Notes under the pieces: generated by a model
What the model was told of the DNA's origin: nothing
The model's database searches: none
The model's input: only the letters and a program-made list of their open reading frames with translations
IMG/VR virus record: IMGVR_UViG_3300022602_001838
Span: 17,548 to 81,547 of that record
Reading direction: 5' to 3' (one strand)
DNA from: a virus
DNA: 64,000 bases
Translations under genes and position numbers: made by a program
In this document: positions 31,941 through 40,231 of the stretch, one piece after another
Position numbering within the stretch: the stretch's first letter is position 1
Layout: each line of letters opens with the position of its first letter

Positions 31941-33071
31941 TTATCCCTTGAATTGTTCCAGCAGAATAGTGATGGCTTCTCTGACACCGGGGTCGTGCAT
32001 ATAGTACTGCTTTAGGTCTTTGTCCAAATAAGCTGGTCGCTTCATTGGATCTCCTGCGATACTTTCTGACTTGCGTTTGTTTTCAAAGTAGTCCATATTC
32101 TTATCCAAATCATAGATATATGATTTTGGTTCTTGTTTGTGTCGCTTGGGGTCAGCACACAATCTATCTAAATTACTATAACTCCAAGATTGGAAGTAGT
32201 CTGTGTTATAGAATGTGTCTGCGTTGTATTGTACCAGTGTACTCTGTGCAATGGATTTTCTGCCCTTGCTGTCTCTGGTATCAAAGAATGGTCTCAGCAT
32301 ACTGAATTCCCATTTCAAATTGTAGTAATGCCACCACCACCAATCTGATATGGTGTTGATACCTTCAATACCGACTTCTTCAATGTTTGCGCTGACTTTA
32401 TCTGTGTACCAATCGGCAAAACTCTGACTGGCGCCTTTGTTAACTATGCCCTGTGCAATCAATCTTCGATTGTTGCGCCAAGGCAGTAAGTGCTGTTTAT
32501 CTGCTAACAGATACTCATACATGGGCATACTGGGTCCAAACAAACAATCTCCTGGGTCACCGTGCGCAACAATGTGCGATTTGACGAACTCATCAGTGAC
32601 ATTTAGTGTAGCAGTTTCACGGCATTCTATTTTGCCTTCTATGAATTCTTGATAGAAATGTGGGTTTTCTTCTACACTTTTTGCCGAATGATAGATAACA
32701 ATCTGTTCTAGGTCGTTAGTGTTCTTTATCAAGGCACTGAGCACACAAGTGCTATCAATGCCCCCACTCCACATCACAGCTATTCTACGATCTTGTGCAA
32801 GCAACTCTGTTGCTCTGCGATCCAACAAGTCGCTTAACTTGTCCTGAACATAATACAATTCGGGAGCAGCAAATACGGGATTGCTAGTTGCTGACCAAGG
32901 ATTAGTAAATGTGCCCTGTCTGGCTCTAAGATCGTGTAGCCCCAATACATAGAAAGCAATCTCTGCCCAATGTTGACCTTTTCCAGCAACACGCATCTGA
33001 CGTATTGGCAAACATACCATAGCACTTGACTTTAATCCGGCTAAATGGTAATCTACGTAACGTGGGTTCAT
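31941..33071 (-). CDS. Asparagine synthase-like PP-loop enzyme
   Basis: 376 residues. IAVMWSGGIDSTCVLSALI near residue 103 is the PP-loop of the asparagine synthase C-terminal domain, and VAHGDPGDCLFGPSMPMYEYLL is like its GD-x-DE segment. No N-terminal glutaminase domain, so ammonia or another nucleophile must come from elsewhere. It is the third PP-loop enzyme in the window and is longer than and distinct from paralogues A and B. A role in adenylation-dependent amide formation is likely; the substrate is unknown. Confidence 0.75.
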   Translation of the reverse strand: MNPRYVDYHLAGLKSSAMVCLPIRQMRVAGKGQHWAEIAFYVLGLHDLRARQGTFTNPWSATSNPVFAAPELYYVQDKLSDLLDRRATELLAQDRRIAVMWSGGIDSTCVLSALIKNTNDLEQIVIYHSAKSVEENPHFYQEFIEGKIECRETATLNVTDEFVKSHIVAHGDPGDCLFGPSMPMYEYLLADKQHLLPWRNNRRLIAQGIVNKGASQSFADWYTDKVSANIEEVGIEGINTISDWWWWHYYNLKWEFSMLRPFFDTRDSKGRKSIAQSTLVQYNADTFYNTDYFQSWSYSNLDRLCADPKRHKQEPKSYIYDLDKNMDYFENKRKSESIAGDPMKRPAYLDKDLKQYYMHDPGVREAITILLEQFKG

Positions 33072-33125
33072 TGTTGAATTCTACAGGAATTTTAGAGGAA
33101 AATAAATGCTCACTTTACCCAGAGA

Positions 33126-33209
33126 ATGGCGTTTATCTGGGATTCGGCAGCAGCCGCCGACACCTTCGTAACTAAGTACGGTCCTAAGGTAGGTGTTAAG
33201 AATATTTAG
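33126..33209 (+). CDS. Possible 27-aa plus-strand micropeptide
   Basis: ATG at 33126 to TAG at 33209 reads MAFIWDSAAAADTFVTKYG and ends in PKVGVKNI, a protein-like sequence with a weak AGAG ahead. It fills most of the 124-base gap between the PP-loop and oxygenase genes and overlaps the 3' end of the latter. Opposite strand to its neighbours. It may be a real small gene or a fragment of a longer one. Confidence 0.35.
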   Translation: MAFIWDSAAAADTFVTKYGPKVGVKNI

Positions 33210-33735
33210 CGCGGAATGTAGCGTATAGGCTATATCTACTGGAATCTTTGACTGGATTAAGCATACCGTGTGGTAATCGTCTGTTGCAAATAGTTATGTA
33301 ACCTGAATTTGGTACGAAAGCACAAGTATGTCTGCCTTTAGTAGTATACCAAGTAGTGCCAATATATGGGTCTAGACTTTGAATATAGACCTGAAAATGT
33401 GCATATACAACATTATCATCTTCGTGGAATGGAATCATATAACCAGGATCGTCACGCCAGACTCTGACCTGATTGCATTGTATGTTTTGATTGTCTAGTA
33501 GTTCAATGATACCAGACATATCAACTGAGGTCAATTCTTCTAAGATGCCATCATTGACCCAAGTCAATTCTTGTCTTAAATTACTTGCTGTACTTTGTAC
33601 AAATGCTTCTTGGTCTAGCCCAAGCACAGTTTGTTTGATGTATTCAAAATCAGCAGAGTCAAAAAATTGACCAACACTCCATAGCCCATCGTCCAAAGGT
33701 ACTACGTCTGATAGATTTAACTTGAGTTTTTTCAT
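33196..33735 (-). CDS. 2OG-Fe(II) oxygenase-like protein
   Basis: 179 residues. A double-stranded beta-helix iron triad is visible: H104-x-D106 in MIPFHEDDNV, H156 in RRLPHGMLNP, and R167 as the likely 2-oxoglutarate ligand in SSRYSL. Marine T4-like phages carry several such oxygenases with unknown substrates. It overlaps the fused deaminase gene. Confidence 0.7.
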   Translation of the reverse strand: MKKLKLNLSDVVPLDDGLWSVGQFFDSADFEYIKQTVLGLDQEAFVQSTASNLRQELTWVNDGILEELTSVDMSGIIELLDNQNIQCNQVRVWRDDPGYMIPFHEDDNVVYAHFQVYIQSLDPYIGTTWYTTKGRHTCAFVPNSGYITICNRRLPHGMLNPVKDSSRYSLYATFRAKYS

Positions 33736-34694
33736 TAGAATAAGTCTGGGTTTTGGTCAGCAAAGTCACGCATCAACACACCCGCTTGTGCGTTGGCTTC
33801 GTTCTCGATCTCACTGCCAGTATCACCGTCGCCTGGTTGAATTCTGTCTTCTTCACGTTGTTTGTGATGTGTGAGTTCGTGACCCAATGTTCGCAGCATA
33901 TCCATGATATGACGATCTCGGTATGCTACTTGTACGGTATTTGTATTTGGATCAAATAGACCAAATGTTGGATGTTCTGTAGAACCAATCTCTGCTACAA
34001 GTTTAATCTTTGGTAGTCGTTTAATACCCAAAGATTTAACGCAGTGTTTGACAAAGTTGTTGCCAACTCGATGTAGGTCTGGCTCGGCAGATTCTTTTAA
34101 GTGTTCTTTTTGGAATGTGTCAGCAAAGGCCTTACACATTTTTTCAATATCTGGATTGTTTGTGAAGCGAATATCAAAGTCGTTGTGCTCAACTTCTTGA
34201 TGTTCTGGATCACGGTATCCGCAATAGACCACTTTAACAGGAGTAGTTTCAATCAGTTCGTTGCAGCTAATGCCCTGTCTGTCTGGCATATCATCTACAC
34301 AAGGACTCAGTGTAGTAACAATCACAGCATCTTCGGGTATCTCGCCATACATACTCTTGAACTTGTCTAGTGCTCTGCGTTCAGCATGTGCCCACTTACC
34401 TTCAAAATGGCTAGTGGCGCAGACCTTTTTACCGTCGCCGATTACCGCAGCAGCAACAAGTCCACTACCACTGTCTTTGCGTTTGTTTTTGATGATCAGA
34501 TCGCAGAGTTCTACTAGAACATCATCATAATCAGTTTCTTGTGATTCTGCTAGATCAAATGCTTTGAGATTCTTTTGTATCTGTCCTGGACGAACATCCT
34601 TGGTCAGACTCATACTATAACGAGGGTCTTTAGCTTGTGATTTCGTAGCAATCACGCCAGTACCACCAGCCTCAAACAACTCGTAGATATTCAT
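33735..34694 (-). CDS. Deaminase-like plus metallopeptidase fusion with capsid-targeting-type leader
   Basis: 319 residues. The leader MNIYELFE, then A/G, resembles the T4 internal-protein capsid-targeting sequence, which is cut after Glu by the prohead protease. Domain 1 (about 55-165) has a zinc cytidine deaminase-type signature: H103-A-E105 in KWAHAERRALD and P131-C132 with C144. Domain 2 (about 205-319) carries HELTHHK (H272, E273, H276) with the likely third ligand E299 in EIENEANAQA, a gluzincin-like pattern. Coupled to the Dps gene upstream by ATGA. It may act on host nucleic acid and protein after injection; this is inference. Confidence 0.75.
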   Translation of the reverse strand: MNIYELFEAGGTGVIATKSQAKDPRYSMSLTKDVRPGQIQKNLKAFDLAESQETDYDDVLVELCDLIIKNKRKDSGSGLVAAAVIGDGKKVCATSHFEGKWAHAERRALDKFKSMYGEIPEDAVIVTTLSPCVDDMPDRQGISCNELIETTPVKVVYCGYRDPEHQEVEHNDFDIRFTNNPDIEKMCKAFADTFQKEHLKESAEPDLHRVGNNFVKHCVKSLGIKRLPKIKLVAEIGSTEHPTFGLFDPNTNTVQVAYRDRHIMDMLRTLGHELTHHKQREEDRIQPGDGDTGSEIENEANAQAGVLMRDFADQNPDLF

Positions 34695-35134
34695 TTCAAG
34701 ACGCTTCTTAACATCCAGCTGTGTTTGCGATGTGCGTCCATACGCTCTGCTAAGAAGTTGCTGAATCCGTGTTCACCTTCTGCCTCAGCAACATCATAGA
34801 CCATCTTTAACAAGATGCACATTTTGTCGCTGTCTTCTAGCAACATAGTGACCATAGCACCATCTGGGATGACTTCGGTTTGGTCTTCAATACGAGTAAG
34901 AACACTCAACTTGCTCAAACTACCTGGAGCGTAGCAGTCTAAGGCGCGCAACTTTTCAGCAAAGTCATCTATGATGCCATAGACTTCTTCGTAGATGTTT
35001 TTAAATAGTTCGTGGAACTGTTGAAAGTGAACACCTTCGACATTCCAGTGAAACTCGTGTGCCTTAAGATAGAAAGCAAACTCGCTGGCGAATGCGATTC
35101 TGGCTGCTTGCTGTAGTTGTGATAGTTCTTCCAT
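34691..35134 (-). CDS. Dps/ferritin-like protein
   Basis: 147 residues. FYLKAHEFHWNVEGVHFQQFHELF and YGIIDDFAEKLRALD are the Dps helix A/B pattern with ferroxidase residues (H, D, E). The C-terminal half is a matching helix pair. Dps proteins oxidise iron and compact or protect DNA; a phage copy may guard DNA from oxidative damage. It lies among the putative internal head genes. A TATAAATA octamer directly precedes the start. Confidence 0.85.
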   Translation of the reverse strand: MEELSQLQQAARIAFASEFAFYLKAHEFHWNVEGVHFQQFHELFKNIYEEVYGIIDDFAEKLRALDCYAPGSLSKLSVLTRIEDQTEVIPDGAMVTMLLEDSDKMCILLKMVYDVAEAEGEHGFSNFLAERMDAHRKHSWMLRSVLK

Positions 35135-35138
35135 ACTG

Positions 35139-35146
35139 TATTTATA
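35139..35146 (-). promoter_or_regulatory. TATAAATA octamer at the Dps start
   Basis: Exact late octamer on the minus strand, but it ends only 4 bases before the ATG at 35134, so a transcript from it would be leaderless or start inside the gene. It overlaps the stop of the amidoligase gene. Confidence 0.35.
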
Positions 35147-38100
35147 TAATGTCGTATCCAGCTCGTTTCATAGCATAAAGACGACTTTCCATGATTTCAT
35201 CTTCGTCAAATGGTAACTCTGTTTGCAACTCTTCTGGATCGTGCAACAACTCTTGTGTATGTCCCGGAGTTACCTTCATTGGGGCATTAGCTGGATTTTT
35301 CAATCCTCTGAGCTGACTTATCAAAGCATCTTTTTGGATTGTTAGTCTGGCTTTTTGACTTGAATCATCCCCGTAACTTCCAGGTATTTTATCCAACTGT
35401 TTTTGAATCAATTTGATCTGTTGCTGTAACTGTGTGATTGAGTCGTGATCATTGCTCTTAGCTGGAGCTGCTACTGGTGCTGGGGTAGGATGAACTTGTT
35501 GTTTTAGTTCATCTTTAGCAACTGGTTTGTCCAACTCTTTTCTAATCACTTCACGCTCTTTGCTGTCTTGGTCTTTTTTCTGTTGAACTGGCACATCTGC
35601 GGCACGGACTTTGCTTGGCAAAGTTTGTGTTTTGACTTGATCAACTCGTTGACTCAATCTGCGTAACAAATCTTGTTGCTGTTTGTTAACAGTTTCAACA
35701 CCCTGTAACTCTCGTTCAGTACTGTCTAGTTCTGAGCTTAATGGATCTAGTTGACGCAAAATTTTGTTGACCTGTGCGTAGTTGTCTCTGGTCTGTTTAG
35801 CAACCCCGCTCAAATATCCAAACACTGCGTCTGTATCGCTTTGTGCTTCTGGGTTAGTACGGCGAGCAACTCTGATTAGTTCTTTACCAGCTGGGCTAGA
35901 GATAGCTTCGTTGGTCTTTTGCTTTTGTGGTTGTTGACGTTGTTGTTTGCGTTTTTCTTGTTGAGCAACACGTTTGACCATGTCTTGATACTCATCACCA
36001 TAATCAGCTTCTTGGTCTTTTTTCTTGCTTTCACCCAAGCTGCCCATACCACTACCACCCACTGGGCTAGTTGTGTCTGTGACTGGAGCAATGCCGCCTC
36101 CGCCAAAGCCGCCACCGTATTGATCCTCACGAGTGTAGTTTCCAATTGGCTGCAGGATAAAATCCTCTGCACTTAACTTTTGTCTTGTTGGATCAGCTTC
36201 TGCTTTATGAACATATGTGTCGATGACTCGTTTAGCCATGATGTGATTAACTGCCTTAGCAACTATGATTTTTTTATTACTACGGTGTGGATTATAAATC
36301 ACATTGACTTTTTGATCTGAGTGGAATATTCTAGACTCATCCACTTCGCCTCCTGGACTTGCACTACCCACTTGTTGTCCATCAGAGTTCATAATAAATA
36401 TGGCCTCATTGCGAGCATTGGCAAGTTCTTGAGCCGCTTGAATAGCATCGCCTCCTCCCCAAAATTGACCAAGCATTGTGCCTTGCGCATCTGTTAGATT
36501 GAATGAATCGTCGTCGGTGTCATCGTTGTATTCATTTTCCTGTGGTCTTGCACCGCCTACACGACCTGCATCGTCATTTACAAACACATGGATGTTGCGT
36601 TGATTTGCATATTGCTGTGCGGCATCTAGTGCATCTTCTTCTGAACCATTTATGATATCAATAAGACCACCTTCGCTGTTTGTTAAACTATATTGACCCT
36701 GCGCAAGTCTTTGTTCTTGGTCTGCTGTGCGCTGACTTGTAAACTTGGCTGCATCGGCTTTTGGAGCTGCCTTAGTGCCTGGTAATGGAAGTGGTTTACT
36801 TGTATCACCACGCAGTGCTTTAACAGCATCAACAAATCCTGGATCTGTTTGTTTAATGGTCTGCATATAGCCAATACCAACAGCATTCTTATCACGGTTC
36901 TCGTTATACATACCAAATGCACTACCACGTTCAGTACCATGAGCGCTGAATTTATCAGCAAACTGTTCCAAGGTACTTCGTTTTGTTGGGAACATTTCGA
37001 GGCGTAAGAAGTTTTCTGGTGCTGCCGAAGCAATATTTTCTTTTGTTGCTGTAGCAAATCCACTATCTGCTAACAATCGTTCGCGGGCACTTGGATCTGG
37101 TACAACTTTGACAGTTATTCTACCAGTCCCGTAGTTAGATTTTGCCCAATATTTGGCAGCTTCTATTGCTTGTTCTGGTGTGCTACCACGAGTCGTAACA
37201 ACATCAACAAAACGAACTGGAATACCACGAGCCGCAATAGAACGAATATCAGTTAATGCCAATTTATCAGAGTTTGAAACTTCAGGAGCTTTCATCATCT
37301 TGACCAACTTACCAACATATTCATCACGATAGGCAGTTGGATCACTTGCGATAATCATGGCACGAACAAAACGGCCCACTGTGTTGGCAATATCTGCTGC
37401 CTTGCTCAAATAGTCACCACCTGCGTGTCTGAATGAAACATACTTGCCGTTAAAGTTGACTGTGGCAAAGTGATCGTCGCTGATGCGTTTGACCATCTCT
37501 TTCATTTCTTTTTCTGCGTCTTTGAATGTGGTAGAACCAACAGTTGGCAAACTACCGTTGCCCTTTAGATTATTGATAACACTGCGAGCATAGCTGTTGT
37601 TTTCACGACCAAACTGTTTCAACACATAGTTGTCACCAATGAATGTTGCCAACTTTAGCACATCAAGTTTGTCCGGAATACTGACATTGATGTGTAGGCC
37701 AGTAGAGTTGTTGGTATAGAAGTTTAACTGTTGTGCTTTCTGATACCATGTGCGTAGTGCTGTCATTGCAGCATCTGCCTTCAGTGGGGGACTAACAACC
37801 TCTGCTGCATAATCGCCCTGATTTGGGCGCAAGCTACCGTCTGGTTCAATATACCAACGGTCAAGTTTCTTTGTTGCTTGGTGATACCCTCGGAAGATTT
37901 CCATGTTGTCACCAAACACATCTTTAAGATTTGCCTTCAAAAACTCAGCGCCGTCCATGTAATCGCCACTGTGGCTACTGCGTCTGCGTGGTGCTAAACT
38001 TGCTGGTTCAGCGGCCCCGGGAGTAACATAGTACCAAAGTTTTTCTTTTAGAGTGTCTGTGTTGTTATTAACGCGACCTTTGAATGCCCACTTGGTCTTT

Positions 38101-39146
38101 AACAAGTCTTTGAGATTGTCTGTGCCCATTGTTTCTGTGCAAAAATCAGCAAAGTGTTGTTTAAATTTATTAAGAAGTTCTGGAGTTTGCTCTTGTCTAT
38201 AACTCCAGCCTGGAATATATTCACTGTAAAATTCATCTCTGCGACCATCTTCGGCGTTAGCAACTTGACTGCAACGACCGTCCACTGGACCAGTAGTAAC
38301 ACGATAGCAATGAAGCATTGCATCTTTGATTTGTGTGATTACTTCGGGGGTCAACGCACTTTTTGCAACACGGCCACTGAAATCAATATCAGTATAATCT
38401 TTGAGAACTCTGATGACAAAATCACGAGCGTTGACATCCACGGGATTACCCTCTGCGTCTCTGCCATATCTGCGTTCAGCGTCACCGTTCATAAAATAAG
38501 CCGTCATATTTTTGAACTCACGGTCTTTTAACAGTTTTTTTAATTTTTCTAAGATTGGGCTGCCTCTTTCGTCATTTGCTATAAGGTCCCTGACTTTTGT
38601 TTCTGCCCAATTTCTATAGTGCGCCCAAACGCTTTTGTACCCACCAGATGCAACCTGAACGCTGCTTTTATACTTGAACAAGTCATCAAAGACTTTTTGA
38701 AATTTATCGCTACCATGTGCGGTACGCAGAATACCATCTATCAAATCGTTTGTGGTCTTGCCCTCAATCCATGTAATACTGTTTGGATCATAGCCCGCTG
38801 GCACTTCTTGTGGGCCCTCTTTCCATGCTTTTACAGTTCGTACTGGAATCAGTGTTTCAAACTCAAAACCAACCAACACACCTTTTTCAGCACCCTGACT
38901 AATAGCCTGAGCAAACGCTGAGGGGTTCATGGCTACTTCGTCAATATTGTCTTCTGTGACAGCCTCTTCTTCCATACTGCCGATTGGACTAACATCATTG
39001 TCTGTGCCCCAAGTAGCACTGACGCCATTGCCATCAGCCAATGCACCATCGATGCCGTTATTCTCTTGAACACCCATCATTAGACCATTAAAGTCTTCGG
39101 CTAGTGTGTTCTTCTTGGTGCCTTCAAATAATGTGTATAAGTTCAT
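35142..39146 (-). CDS. Giant amidoligase-domain protein with capsid-targeting-type leader
   Basis: 1334 residues. Leader MNLYTLFE followed by G. An amidoligase (GCS-like) domain starts near residue 88 (GVLVGFEFETLIPVRTV, first metal EFE). It includes WYIEPDGSLRPNQGDYAAEVVSPP and NNSTGLHINVSIP, both typical of the Amidoligase_2 family. Two 50-residue repeats follow (SLTNSEGGLIDIINGSEEDA; NLTDAQGTMLGQFWGGGDAI). Then comes a Gly-rich segment, a Gln-rich coiled coil (KQQRQQPQKQKTNEAIS) and the end IMESRLYAMKRAGYDII. ATP-dependent amide ligases in such loci may modify peptides or peptidoglycan. Confidence 0.75.
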   Translation of the reverse strand: MNLYTLFEGTKKNTLAEDFNGLMMGVQENNGIDGALADGNGVSATWGTDNDVSPIGSMEEEAVTEDNIDEVAMNPSAFAQAISQGAEKGVLVGFEFETLIPVRTVKAWKEGPQEVPAGYDPNSITWIEGKTTNDLIDGILRTAHGSDKFQKVFDDLFKYKSSVQVASGGYKSVWAHYRNWAETKVRDLIANDERGSPILEKLKKLLKDREFKNMTAYFMNGDAERRYGRDAEGNPVDVNARDFVIRVLKDYTDIDFSGRVAKSALTPEVITQIKDAMLHCYRVTTGPVDGRCSQVANAEDGRRDEFYSEYIPGWSYRQEQTPELLNKFKQHFADFCTETMGTDNLKDLLKTKWAFKGRVNNNTDTLKEKLWYYVTPGAAEPASLAPRRRSSHSGDYMDGAEFLKANLKDVFGDNMEIFRGYHQATKKLDRWYIEPDGSLRPNQGDYAAEVVSPPLKADAAMTALRTWYQKAQQLNFYTNNSTGLHINVSIPDKLDVLKLATFIGDNYVLKQFGRENNSYARSVINNLKGNGSLPTVGSTTFKDAEKEMKEMVKRISDDHFATVNFNGKYVSFRHAGGDYLSKAADIANTVGRFVRAMIIASDPTAYRDEYVGKLVKMMKAPEVSNSDKLALTDIRSIAARGIPVRFVDVVTTRGSTPEQAIEAAKYWAKSNYGTGRITVKVVPDPSARERLLADSGFATATKENIASAAPENFLRLEMFPTKRSTLEQFADKFSAHGTERGSAFGMYNENRDKNAVGIGYMQTIKQTDPGFVDAVKALRGDTSKPLPLPGTKAAPKADAAKFTSQRTADQEQRLAQGQYSLTNSEGGLIDIINGSEEDALDAAQQYANQRNIHVFVNDDAGRVGGARPQENEYNDDTDDDSFNLTDAQGTMLGQFWGGGDAIQAAQELANARNEAIFIMNSDGQQVGSASPGGEVDESRIFHSDQKVNVIYNPHRSNKKIIVAKAVNHIMAKRVIDTYVHKAEADPTRQKLSAEDFILQPIGNYTREDQYGGGFGGGGIAPVTDTTSPVGGSGMGSLGESKKKDQEADYGDEYQDMVKRVAQQEKRKQQRQQPQKQKTNEAISSPAGKELIRVARRTNPEAQSDTDAVFGYLSGVAKQTRDNYAQVNKILRQLDPLSSELDSTERELQGVETVNKQQQDLLRRLSQRVDQVKTQTLPSKVRAADVPVQQKKDQDSKEREVIRKELDKPVAKDELKQQVHPTPAPVAAPAKSNDHDSITQLQQQIKLIQKQLDKIPGSYGDDSSQKARLTIQKDALISQLRGLKNPANAPMKVTPGHTQELLHDPEELQTELPFDEDEIMESRLYAMKRAGYDII
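36350..36695 (-). repeat. Two tandem-like 50-residue repeats within the amidoligase protein
   Basis: The segments YSLTNSEGGLIDIINGSEEDA (with ..VFVNDDAGRVGGARP) and FNLTDAQGTMLGQFWGGGDAI (with ..IFIMNSDGQQVGSASP) align across about 50 residues each. Both have the pattern strand, AAQ-type helix, strand. Coordinates are approximate. Confidence 0.6.
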
Positions 39147-40231
39147 TTCGTTTGTCCTGGAACAGGGTTCTGCTGTGCAGTATTTGTGCTTTGTTGTGGT
39201 TGTTGACCCGCTGGCTGATTGGTACCAGTTTGTTGCTGTGCCTGTTGAACTTTAAGTTCTTTTTGCTTGTCTACTGTATCTGCTTTGGTAATCAACTGTT
39301 TCATTTGTGCAGCAGTCTGTGGGTTTTGCAAGGCCTTGCTTGTAGCAACTGCCAATGGTTCCATTTGCTTTAACTCTTGTGCATTTAAATCAGTGTTTGG
39401 CTTGTCATCAAGTTTAGTCATAGTATCACTGAACTTGACTTTATTTAATGGCTGCGCTGCACCCTGTTGATTTAATGCTGTAGATAACTGATTGGTATTC
39501 TTTTGAATCTGTTGCTGATCCATTTTCTGTTGTTGAGCTTTTGGATCGGGATTTTGATTTGTACTACCTTGTGGGGCTTGACTAGCAGCACCATAGCCAC
39601 CAGTGCCACCATACTCGTTCAAGTCTTCTTTATCTTGCCACCAGTATTTTTGACCTGCCTGCGTAGCTTTGGTTGGACGAGCTTTTGCTTTTGGACCACG
39701 ATAGCCACGTTCCCATGCTGCTGCACCTGCTGCTGCTGATTTGCCCTGTTTAACAAAGTGAGCAATCACTGCCTGCTTGCTGTCTAGTTCTTCTGCTATG
39801 AGTTGATTTATAAATGACTCGTTGATTTCGACTGGCATCATCTTACAAACTTCTTTTTTGGTCTCTATCTTAGCACTGGGCACACGTTGTTTCAACATCA
39901 TCAAGTCTTGTTCTGCTTGTCCAAGATTGTTATATTTTGACGCTGGCTTATCATTTACATAAAGAACAAACTCGTCTGCACTTTCTTTAAACTCTTGGAA
40001 CTCACGCATTAATTGATGTGCGTTGGTACGAGGATTCTCTACTAGTGCTTTTTCTAGGTCTTTGATAATGCTTTCTTCTGCACTGCCACCAACCATTTTG
40101 TTCTTGGCCTGGCTTGCTTTGTCAGTGCCTTTCCAGTATCCAGGAAACTTTGGACCCGTTGGCTTCTTAGTATCGCTTTTCATACTTTCGTCAATGCGGG
40201 CTAACTTGCCCAACAGGTCTCGCATACTCAT
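39143..40231 (-). CDS. Gln/Ala-rich internal-type protein
   Basis: 362 residues. Leader MSMRDLLGKLARIDE followed by S. The middle has EFVLYVNDKPASKYNNLGQAEQD and NQLIAEELDSKQAVIAHF, then AAAGAAAWERGYRGPKAKA. The C-terminal 150 residues are of low complexity, rich in Gln, Asn, Thr and Pro (QQQKMDQQQIQKNTNQLS). It overlaps both neighbours by ATGA. The composition and leader suggest a DNA-associated internal head protein or scaffold-like role. Confidence 0.65.
   Translation of the reverse strand: MSMRDLLGKLARIDESMKSDTKKPTGPKFPGYWKGTDKASQAKNKMVGGSAEESIIKDLEKALVENPRTNAHQLMREFQEFKESADEFVLYVNDKPASKYNNLGQAEQDLMMLKQRVPSAKIETKKEVCKMMPVEINESFINQLIAEELDSKQAVIAHFVKQGKSAAAGAAAWERGYRGPKAKARPTKATQAGQKYWWQDKEDLNEYGGTGGYGAASQAPQGSTNQNPDPKAQQQKMDQQQIQKNTNQLSTALNQQGAAQPLNKVKFSDTMTKLDDKPNTDLNAQELKQMEPLAVATSKALQNPQTAAQMKQLITKADTVDKQKELKVQQAQQQTGTNQPAGQQPQQSTNTAQQNPVPGQTK

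Noticed and set aside
33178-33192. 15-base identity with bacterial 23S rRNA (helix 69-71 region), suggesting an rRNA fragment or homing site
   Set aside because: The match does not extend on either side as rRNA, and the same bases read as part of a plausible peptide. I kept it only as a minor finding, not as an RNA gene.
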